Below, one piece after another: positions 1-6,751 of a stretch of 11,506 nucleotides of DNA. The notes under the pieces were generated by a model. It searched no databases and was not told where the DNA came from. It saw nothing but the letters and a program-made list of their open reading frames with translations. The DNA lies in contig MU070045.1 in NCBI GenBank assembly GCA_002284615.2, positions 124,362 to 135,867 of the forward strand, in the 5' to 3' direction. Origin of the DNA: Dunaliella salina. Taxonomy: Eukaryota; Chlorophyta; Chlorophyceae; Chlamydomonadales; Dunaliellaceae. Both the position numbers and the translations under genes were made by a program. Each line of letters begins with the position of its first letter. Position 1 is the stretch's first letter.

Positions 1-72
1 CAAAAGACATGAGCACTTGCCCTGTCATAGCCGCGGGCCACCATGGACTTCCGCCGACTTTGCCTCTTGAGT

Positions 73-329
73 GCAGCACTTGGTACAAGAGTATGCACAA
101 CGGCCTCCTTGCCCATGAGCTCCTGCTCGTGCAAACCTCAGCTTTGCTTGACAAGACCTCCTGTACGAGAGAATGAATGAACCAGGGCCTCACTGGGCCA
201 GCAGCACTCGGTACAAGAGTATGAACGAGGGCTTCATTGCGCCATGAGCTCCTGCTCACGCAAAACTCAGCTTTGCCTGTCAAGACCCTTTTTGTCCAAG
301 AGTATGAACAAAAGGGAGGGCCTTGTTCA
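73..329. repeat. 128-bp tandem repeat, two copies
   Basis: Copy 1 starts at 73 and copy 2 at 201, each opening with GCAGCACT(T/C)GGTACAAGAGTATG and sharing CATGAGCTCCTGCTC and CTCAGCTTTGCYTG blocks further in (114 and 243). Each copy also holds a second, weaker GTACRAGAGWATGAA block (about 162 and 295), so the unit itself looks like an old duplication. Divergence between copies is roughly 15-20 percent by eye. I see no coding signal here. On the minus strand it would lie downstream of the candidate exon at 381-568, so it may be intronic. Confidence 0.75.
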
Positions 330-380
330 CTCCACCAACCATGGAGCTCAATCCAACCCCTCACAGGCCTGCAGGCTCAC

Positions 381-568
381 CCAGGGTTGTAGATGTCTAT
401 CTTGGAGCCGTCTGCGAATCGAATGTAGCGGAATCCTTGGAGCTTAGGGCGGCTCTTGAAGCCCTGGTCGCGGAGAGACAGTTGGATGCTTGGCTGAGAC
501 TGCCCCACCAGCTGGAATCCTGTTGCGTGTGAAAGGATCCTGTTGGGTATGAGTGCTGTGCGGGACCC
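381..568 (-). other. Candidate host exon, unknown protein
   Basis: The minus strand has an open frame ending at the TGA at 377-379. Its last part is compact and protein-like, with the segments LSLRDQGFKSRPKL and GFRYIRFADGSKIDIYNP. The frame runs straight into a good splice donor (CCTGG then GTGAGC at 380), so the TGA just past it may be intronic. Two acceptors fit: a pyrimidine-rich one ending TTTACAG (exon starting at 568) or CAACAG (exon starting at 519). The exon would end in phase 2. I do not recognise the family. The plus-strand frame over the same bases is also open (323-532), and I favour the minus strand because of the splice signals and the higher G+C at third codon positions. Other exons would lie left of the window, or right of TE1. 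Confidence 0.4.
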
Positions 569-1074
569 CTGTAAATGCAGCAGGAGGGCGCAGAAGGAGT
601 TCACAACACCTATGGCGCCTGAACAGATATAGCCTCCGGCAGGATTTTTTTTGCATCCAGGCAGGAGGGTAAAAAAAAAAAGTAGTGGACGTCACGTCAA
701 AAAATTGGGCAGGAGGTCTCAGAGGACCACCCACCCCCCCACCCCCCTTCTAGTGCCCCTACCCAGACAATAAGGGTACCAATCTGCTCCTCTTGAAATT
801 CCCTATCCATCTGCATACTTGCATTACACAAAAAGTGAACTGATGCAGACTTATGGGGCAGAAACTGAGATGCGGACACCCATGCATGCACACTATCCCA
901 CCAGGTGTGCCCCCACTCAGATTTGAGGGCCAATCCGCCTCTTCTCAAATCCTGTTCTCATCAACATCTCCAAGGATCAAGTCTGATCAAGATNAAGAAG
1001 TGTGTCAGACGCTCTGACCATAAGAAAGCGTTTAAGCGTTCACGCGCATGCTAGCANNTAAATCTGAGCCACTC

Positions 1075-1345
1075 GTTTNTACTTAGCAGGCGCATGCACG
1101 CCCTTGGCAACTTTCAGCATGTACTTCTGCTCCTCGGGCCCAATGATGAATGGCTGCTGCTGGGCTAGCTGCTCTTGGGGGTGCTTGGCTGCATAGTGTG
1201 CTTTCATGCTGTACTTCCACACCACCGCTTTGCACCCAGCTGGGCACTGCAGAGGGTAGTTGTTGCAAGCTTCCCTGTCCCGCATGCATGGCCCACAGTT
1301 GACTTTGACAAAGGCTGCACACCCCTCTGGCTTGCCTGCCTGGCC
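1075..1345 (-). pseudogene. Zinc-finger domain remnant inside TE1
   Basis: The minus-strand frame gives about 85 residues rich in paired cysteines: VNCGPCMRDREACNN, then LQCPAGCKAVVWKYSMKAHY followed by AAKH. The spacing C-x3-C-x10-H-x4-H, with an aromatic VWKYSM core, fits a C2H2/BED-like DNA-binding finger of the type found at the N-terminus of transposases. After the finger the frame continues (LAQQQPFIIGPEEQKYMLKV) but meets ambiguous bases at 1057-1058 and 1079 and then several stops. The peptide up to about 960 (LEMLMRTGFEKRRIG) can still be followed through those stops. A perfect 10-bp duplication at 1371-1390 and a frame break lie just upstream. TE2 carries the same finger in the same relative place, which ties it to the element and not to a host gene. 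Decayed and probably untranslated. Confidence 0.7.
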
Positions 1346-1370
1346 CTTGGACGTGAGGTAGGGGGTGCAT

Positions 1371-1390
1371 GAGGGCCAATGAGGGCCAAT
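1371..1390. repeat. Perfect 10-bp tandem duplication
   Basis: GAGGGCCAAT occurs twice back to back. It sits at the 5' edge of the TE1 zinc-finger frame. Ten bases is not a multiple of three, so the duplication shifts the reading frame there. Confidence 0.9.
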
Positions 1391-1483
1391 GCCTTCAAAT
1401 CATCCATCTGCCTCTAGGCCATCTATTCAAACTTCAACCATTCATAACTTGTTAACCCATTAATGCCTGGACTCGAAAAGGGC

Positions 1484-1678
1484 ACCAATCGACAGTTCTT
1501 GAGCTCAGGATTCCGATGATATATTTAAAATTCTGTAGAAGTGTCTCAGAAAAAAAACTGGAGGGGGGGTCCCAAAAAGCCCAGACCCCCCCTGAGGACC
1601 ACCCACCCCCGACCCTCTCCGATTGGACCCATATATACCAATCGATAGCTCTCGATCTCAGGATTCCGAATATATGGT
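1484..1678 (+). repeat. TE1 X end: paired subterminal repeats
   Basis: Two direct repeats of about 42 bp start at 1484 and 1637 (offset 153). Both contain ACCAATCGAYAG and CTCAGGATTCCGA followed by an ATAT-rich tail. Between them is a G-run/C-run stretch (1563-1615). A CGATTGG at 1620-1626 pairs with CCAATCG at 1638-1644 as an 18-26 bp hairpin-sized inverted repeat. The same plan is found in TE2 on the opposite strand (9305-9470). Arrays of subterminal motifs like this are usual binding sites for transposases; that role here is inference. Confidence 0.7.
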
Positions 1679-1732
1679 TTTTAAGTGGATCGACACGTTA
1701 CGTCCAAAAGTTATGCTTCCTACACCCTCCTG

Positions 1733-3076
1733 GCGCACCGCGTGTTTTTGATTGAGAAGGGTACCTGAGCGGTATTTAAAAATGTTTTGCCTCATTATGA
1801 AAGAGAGTGTTGGCATAGTCCAGAAGGCATTACTGATATTTTTGTGGATGTTGGCCATGGGGAGTAGACTTTGGTAGAAGGAGTAGTACCCTGTGTTGGT
1901 GTTGGCCTTTCCAAGTCTGTGTTTCTAGTGCATGTGGTTTTGTAAGGCATCATGGAGGTTGGAGAAGTGTTTAAGCTTTGCGGCGGGTGGGTTCAGACGT
2001 CTAGACGCACTTGCATGAGTGCAGGAAGTTTCCTCAAAGGCAGGCCAGGTGGTGTCATGAAAAGGATTGCCTTCAAGGTTTGCATACGGAAAGGTCATAT
2101 CTGTGTCATTATTCTGAGTGGCCTGATGCTTAGCAATGGCATCTGCGCATTTGTTGCCAGCAATTCCAGCATGAGATTTTCACCTACAAAAAATGGATAG
2201 GGGTAGGTGAGCTGCGTATGAGTTGTATGATTATCTTGAGGATGTGGCCCTGGACGTGCTGGTGCTGAAGTTCTGGGTAGAGTATTTGCTTTCTGATCTG
2301 TTCTAGAGAGCAGATGTCAGTGGCAATACAACGATATCCTAGGAGAATGGCAGCTGCTATTGCCGCCAGTTCGGCTCCAGAGATGGTATGAGTGATTCCT
2401 GCTCCATTCGGTAGGACATAGTTGGTGCTGTCACTGGCGGGGTGGTAGACCCCTGCACCAATCACTCGTTTACCACTGTGTACACGGTAGCTGCCGTCTG
2501 TGTATGCCTACTCTCTCCAGTTTTCAACTTTGCGTACCAGAGAAGGGCTGAATGATGTGAGTGGTGGAGTTCGTTGGTATTGTGCGTTACTGTGAGAGGT
2601 TTGTTAATGGGCAGAAGGTAGTTTTTTTTTTAATTTATTGAAGCCGGTTTAATTTCTGGGTGTTTTGAATTAAGGACTGGGTCGATGCTAATGTTTCTTT
2701 CTAGCCATCTTGCTTCACGGGTGTCTTGTTTCAGGCCTGTGAGCCAATTTGAATTGGCTTCATTGAGGCGGATTCTTGCGGCGGTGTTCCAAACAGCAAT
2801 TTTTTGTAGGTTCCAGGAGTGGCGTGGAAGGTCAATTTCTTGGCTTAGCCAGAAGGGGGGGTTGGCATAGTTGAGTCTTGTTGAGGGTATGGTTCCCAAT
2901 GTGCGACAGAAGTGACGGTAGGCATTCAGGAGTTTAGAGTATGGATTTGTGCTCATAGGGCCTCCCCAGCTTGGTAAGAACATGAAAGTTGCCGTGGCAT
3001 GACCTTGCTGCATGGCAGAAAAAATGGCATGTTTGAGAGTAAGGTACATCACGTAGTCATCGTAAATTGGATGGCA
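1733..3076 (-). pseudogene. Retroelement fragment C: RNase H and tail
   Basis: Read on the minus strand. (1) 3076-2640, a connection region with ATATFMFLPSWGGPMSTNP and WNLQKIAVWNTAARIRL. (2) 2510-2100, an RNase H domain: AYTDGS (first Asp), ISGAELAAIAAA (Glu), ATD (Asp), then KSHAGIAGNKCADAIAKHQA (His and last Asp), so all catalytic acids survive. (3) 2095-1733, a linker (GNPFHDTTWPAF, GYYSFYQSLLP, NISNAFWTMP) ending at NQKHAVR. Lesions: TAG where a Trp is expected just before AYTDGS, TAG plus a one-base insertion in an A run before KSHAG, TAG before KHRLG, and TAA at the end of the connection region. No reverse transcriptase is present. Homology stops exactly at TE1's right end (1732). The family resembles LINE-like proteins of green algae that I remember; the exact class is unresolved. 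Confidence 0.8.
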
Positions 3077-3079
3077 TAT

Positions 3080-3450
3080 GGCAGTTAGTACGCGAGTTGC
3101 GTTTTTTTCGCACCTTCGCGCCTTCTGCCATAAACCGCTATTGTACCTCTCCCTCTCCTTCATTCTCTCCATCCTCCTGTTCCTATACATCCATAATCCC
3201 TTCCACTGCTGCTCCCTGCTATTCTCCATCGCCCTCTGTCTCCATTCCAGCCCATCCTGTGCTCCCTTGTACAGACATCTCTTCTTCATGCTGCTGCTCA
3301 TAACCCCCCCTCCTCAGGTGCACCCTCCACCAGCTGCTGCTCACCACCCCCCTCAAAGGCACCCTCCTCTTGCTGCTGCTCATCACCCCCCTCAGCCATA
3401 CCCCCCTGCTGCTGCTGCTGCTGCTCTAGATGCTGCTTCTTGCTCTCTGG
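3080..3450. repeat. Pyrimidine-rich block with 39-bp imperfect repeats
   Basis: From about 3140 to 3430 the plus strand is strongly C/T biased. At 3285-3415 it contains about three imperfect copies of a roughly 39-bp unit (GCTGCTGCTCA then a run of C, CTC, and CACCCTCC), ending in a short GCT/CTG triplet run near 3409-3426. Both strands have long open frames here (Pro/Ala/His-rich on plus, Arg/Glu-rich on minus), as expected of low-complexity sequence. I see no gene. It separates retroelement fragments C and B. Confidence 0.65.
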
Positions 3451-3524
3451 GCACTCCCGAAGCCGCCGAAATTGTATGGCTGGTGAGACACAAAGTCTGT
3501 CACCATGGGGTCCGCAACACAGGA

Positions 3525-3885
3525 TTCACCAAGGTATCTAAAGCTGCATCTGGATCATATAGGAATGATGGGGTTGAAAAGATGCGGCAATATTGAATGA
3601 TTAGAGACTTGTTCAGGAAAGTGTAGGTTATGCTGGGCCAAATAGTGGTTTGACGCTTGACCTGTTTTACAATCATTCTTTGAGCAATGCTATGGAGCTC
3701 AGACATCATTATCCAAATGACTGGGCATTGGCACCCTGAGACAATGTAGAGAGCAATGCACATGATGTCATCCTGGAAGAGGGCATGAGGAAGTAGTGGA
3801 TCTTTGAAGCAAACTGCTCGCTTTAGATTGTGAAGGATGCCTGTGCAGCATTGAAAGATTATGCGCCTTAATTGAGTTGAGGTAG
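3525..3885 (-). pseudogene. Retroelement fragment B: knuckle-like tail
   Basis: A minus-strand open frame (4000-3500) contains LRRIIFQCCTGILHNLKRAV, then IALYIVSGCQCPVI and a HSIAQRMIVK segment. This corresponds to the module after RNase H in the same family: fragment C ends with the equivalent IFKYRSGTLLNQKHAV, and fragment A holds NVIKCRTDTLHNCKHT and PLYPLCDAPDSNSHTL. The expected CxxC of the knuckle is degraded here (LLPHALFQDD), while the downstream GCQ is kept. The 40 residues before 3885 and those after about 3525 are not clearly homologous, so this is a short internal fragment. Its frame is open by chance or recent enough not to be broken. Confidence 0.6.
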
Positions 3886-4139
3886 CAGAGGAAGAAAAAG
3901 GAGAAAAGAAAAATACATAGGCAGAGAAACTCTCCCTACACCAATTAAGGAAAAGGAGACGCATTGGCTCACGAAGAGCCGTGAGTCCCCTCCACCACAA
4001 GATATGAGACAGGACAGGCTATTGGGGGTCTGGAGGGTTACTAGAAGCACCTGGCTCTAGAACCTGGCTGTGGAAAGAAGTACTCTTGTTTTCGTTAGCG
4101 CGACATGTGGAAACAAGTTTGTGGGCGAAGAAAAAGGAA

Positions 4140-4286
4140 AGTCTACGCAAGCCAGAGCCCACGTGCATTAAGGGAAGGTCCACTAACTAACGAGCTAGCA
4201 AGCTAGCAAGGTAGCAGTGGCCTCACCAGAAAGCCCTCAAAACCCACATTAGACACAGCTAGCCTAGGAGAGAGCCAGAAACCGAT
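4140..4286 (-). other. Retroelement A 3'-UTR-like segment
   Basis: This follows directly downstream of the retroelement stop codon at 4287. It includes short CTAGCAAG repeats near 4194-4212. The part at 4140-4245 matches 5766-5840 in the same orientation: CTACGC, then GCATTAAGGRAAG, then GAAAGCC and CAAAAC. That second site lies inside the satellite array, so this segment is a repeat in its own right. Untranslated tail of the element is the simplest reading. Confidence 0.5.
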
Positions 4287-5520
4287 TTAGTGGTGATGTG
4301 GAGGGTTGCTGCTCGCCATGCCTCTTGACGCCCGGACTCTCCTCCTCCCGTCCTCCGCCGCCGCGCGCCCAGCAAACCTCCTCCCAGAAGCCCCCTGATA
4401 GGAAAGAGCGTGTCTGGTGTTTTTGACAGTGGTTAATCTTCGGATGGCATGGTCCCTAAGTTTGGCTGCTAGTGATTTGGCTTTTTGTTTAGTCAGGCCC
4501 AGATTTATAAGGGGTGTGCTTGTAAATTCATTGTAAATGGTACCGGCCACACCAATTAGGATGATTTGTAAAGTCATTTTGTTATTCCTGTTTGGATTAT
4601 AGAGCTGCGGGATTGAAGTGATCCACCCTAACCAATATGGATTGTTTGGTTGGACACTATCAGGAATTTCCATTTCTTGGGAGTACAGCCTTTGTATTTT
4701 GCATGCATCCATACTGACAATGCAAGGTCCAAAGCCTCCTTTGCTGATTGCTTTGCCTCAAATGCTGAGTGCTTGATGGCGACAATTCATGTTTGTACTG
4801 TTTATGTGCAGGTGGGTGCATCTGGGTAGGGTATGGGAGTTGCTATCAGGTGCATCACATAGAGGGTAAAGAGGGGGCCCAGGCTGGCCACTGAAGCTTT
4901 TGGTATGCTTACAATTGTGTAGGGTGTCTGTTCGACACTTGATGACATTAGTCTTTCATTCCTTGAGGGTCGCAGCTTATATATTTCCTCCTGGAAAGCA
5001 TTACTGACGTTGAAATTAGCAGTGTGTTGATGATTGTCCATTCTTCCTGGCAATCATTAGAATGTTACAACGTGAATGTTATGCCAATTTGAGCAATTTC
5101 AAGTGAAAATGATTGCTTCTTCCAACTTGTGCGAGTCATGCATGATTTGTTTCAATTTGTTTTGGAGATTTGTAAGGGCCCAGAGTTTTGTGTGAAAGCC
5201 AGGTTTTTGCAGTGGTGTTGCAAGCCAAAAAAGATGGAAGTCAGGGTTTTCTGCCTAGTCGAGTGAGGAGTCTGCTAAATCAGGCAACTTTGCTGCTTGG
5301 AGAGCAAGAACATCAGTCCTTCATTTCCAAGGATGCTATGGCCCCTTGACCCTGTAGAAGTGTAGGGAGGGGACCTCTGATAAATTAACACGAGTGGTTA
5401 TTACGCCGTTGAGTTGTGGTGCATGTCAGGAAAGGTGTAAATGGATTTGAGCAGCTGGTTTCTAATCCAATTCAGTGCTAAAGAACTGTGAGTTGTGCCC
5501 TTGCTGGCAACTGGATTAAG
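4287..5520 (-). pseudogene. Retroelement fragment A: RNase H to C-terminus
   Basis: A more diverged copy of the same family, followed through frame changes. 5515-5290: the second half of RNase H (LNWIRNQLLKSIYTFPDMHH, LHFYRVKGHS, GNE, TDVLALQAAK). 5280-5000: the linker (NPDFHLFWLA, NLQNKLKQIMHDSHKL, FNVSNAF). 4960-4800: the knuckle module (NVIKCRTDTLHNCKHT, PLYPLCDAPDSNSHTL, NCRHQAL). 4790-4287: the tail (AISKGGFGPCIVSMDACK, IILIGVAGTIYNE, LGLTKQKAKSLAAKLRDHA), ending SNPPHHH and TAA at 4287-4289. The ending resembles the C-terminus of the green-algal elements I remember, so this is the true 3' end of the ORF. It has several stops and frameshifts. The 5' side is cut off where the satellite begins. 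Confidence 0.75.
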
Positions 5521-5529
5521 AAGCGTTCA

Positions 5530-6510
5530 ATTATTAAAACACCCCAAAGCAGGCCTCCCAATAGTGCCAAAACAAGAGTTCTGGTCAGCCAAAAGCACTG
5601 CTCTGTTGTAATTCTTCAAGGATACAATTACCCTAGAGCAGGCCTTCGAAAGCTAAGGAAGCACCAGAGTTCTGGTGAGTGAAAAGCACTACTCTGCTTT
5701 GATACTCTTAGGCAGCAAATTTGTATTTAAATACGCCAAAGCAGGCCTCCCAAAGTAAGTGTAATAGCCTACGCCGGAAATAACCAGCATGCATTAAGGA
5801 AAGACCCAACAGTCAACGCTGACTGAAAGCCTCCCAAAACGAAGAGCACACCAGTCCGGTGAACTAACTGCACTGCTCTCATGTGATACAGGGTTTACAA
5901 GGTTTACGAGGGAACGTAACCTTCAGCCACGTAGCTTGGCTGCTCGCTGTTTTGAAAGAAATCCATAAGCTTTCATGTGATACTCTTGGGCTACAAAGAC
6001 CCCAAAAGTGACCTCTGAGAGCTATGAACGCACCAGAGTTTTGGTAAGTCAGAAGCACTCGTGCAGTACTAGTATTGCTGGTTTGATACCCTTAGGCAGC
6101 AAATACCCCGTACCAGGCCTCCCAAAATTAATTACACATCATTTCTGGTCCTGGAGAGCCAACTGCACTGCTCTCATCTGGTACTTTAGGCAGCAAACAT
6201 TCCAAAACGTTTGTTAACAGGCTCCTGGAAAAAAAGAACGCGCGACAGATACCTGTTGGAGCAGCAGCATTGCTTTAATGCGATGCTGTAAGGGGAAAAT
6301 ATCCCAAAGCAGGCCTCCCAAAACTAAGACCGCGACGGAGTCCTGGTCAGGCGAAAGCACTGCTCTGTTGTGATACTTTAAGGCAGCAAACACTGTAAGC
6401 AGGCCTCTGAAAACTAAGAACGCAATGTTGTTTTGGTGAACCATCTGTCTTGCCAGTTGAGGTACTCCTGGGCAACAAATAACCCCCGCAGGCCTCCCAA
6501 GACAAACCCT
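5530..6510. repeat. Degenerate satellite, about 11 units of 94 bp
   Basis: A conserved AGGCCT (StuI-like) anchor recurs at 5551, 5640, 5743, 5827 (AAGCCT), 6010 (GACCTC), 6115, 6220 (AGGCTC), 6311, 6401 and 6490. One decayed unit lies near 5918. The mean spacing is 94 bp, with a range of 84-105. The unit reads roughly CCCAAAGCAGGCCTCCCAAA, then ACTAAGAACGCACCAGAGTT, CTGGT, AAAGCACTGCTCT, and a GATACTCTTAGGCAGCAAA block. Several units carry the near-palindrome ACCAGAGTTCTGGT (best at 5661). Short open frames here are by-products. The array lies between retroelement A and the patatin promoter. Confidence 0.85.
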
Positions 6511-6570
6511 TGATTGCTCTTTGTGGATCAATCTTGTTCTTTGTGTGTCACTTCAAATTCTCAAAACCAA

Positions 6571-6584
6571 ACGTAACGTTACGT
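6571..6584. promoter_or_regulatory. 14-bp palindrome with two ACGT cores
   Basis: ACGTAACGTTACGT is its own reverse complement, and a further AACGTAACG follows at 6586-6594. It lies about 170 bp upstream of the patatin start codon, outside the satellite. ACGT-core sites are typical of plant and algal bZIP factors; use here is inference from position and symmetry. Confidence 0.4.
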
Positions 6585-6605
6585 GCAACGTAACGCAAAA
6601 AAAGG

Positions 6606-6635
6606 ACGCTCACTCCAGGATCCATGTGTGAGCGT
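6606..6635. promoter_or_regulatory. 8-bp inverted repeat in the patatin upstream region
   Basis: ACGCTCAC at 6606-6613 and GTGAGCGT at 6628-6635 are perfect inverted arms around a 14-base centre. The site is 117-146 bp before the ATG at 6752. It could be a factor-binding dyad or a transcript hairpin. I see no convincing TATA box nearby. Confidence 0.3.
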
Positions 6636-6751
6636 AAATGTGGCCTAAACTTTTTCAAATCTCCGATTCCTGTTTAGCACTGGGGATAATTGGGGCTTAG
6701 ACGCAAATTCAATTCCAACGCACGCTTGCTATGAGATAACAAGCAATTGCA

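Larger units (their letters stand above)
662..1732 (-). mobile_element. TE1: TIR DNA transposon copy, 1071 bp
   Basis: The left end (662, CAGGAGGGT, with GGACGTC at 687-693) and the right end read on the minus strand (1732, CAGGAGGGT, with GGACGTA starting at 1705) are inverted copies of each other over about 45 bp. The two ends of TE2 (9219-9906) match them. Inward of the 662 end lies a Y-type subterminal region (to about 960), homologous to 9665-9880. Inward of the 1732 end lies an X-type region (about 1472-1700), homologous to 9241-9470. Between them is a zinc-finger coding remnant on the minus strand that points to the Y end. No transposase core is recognisable, so the copy looks non-autonomous. 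No target duplication is seen: the 7 bp flanks are ATCCAGG and GCGCACC. Strand is given by the zinc-finger direction. CAGG termini resemble those of hAT-like elements, but the superfamily is unproven. Confidence 0.75.

Noticed and set aside
697..948. Y regions of TE1 and TE2 read as a conserved peptide (MQxDxEFxEEQxGTLIxWxGA)
   Set aside because: Base differences between the copies are spread over all three codon positions, so the similarity reflects DNA homology and is not evidence of protein selection. Another frame is similarly conserved.
1733..3076. Stop-codon reassignment, since several breaks in retroelement C are TAG
   Set aside because: TAA breaks and a one-base frameshift are also present, and the patatin exons contain no in-frame TAG or TAA. 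Ordinary decay explains it.
3078..3596. 172-codon plus-strand Pro/Ala/His-rich frame
   Set aside because: Low-complexity translation of the pyrimidine-rich tandem repeat, with no domain. The opposite strand is equally open.
5530..6510. CRISPR-like spaced repeats
   Set aside because: The whole 94-bp unit is related between copies, repeats are degenerate, spacing is variable and the context is eukaryotic. It is a satellite.
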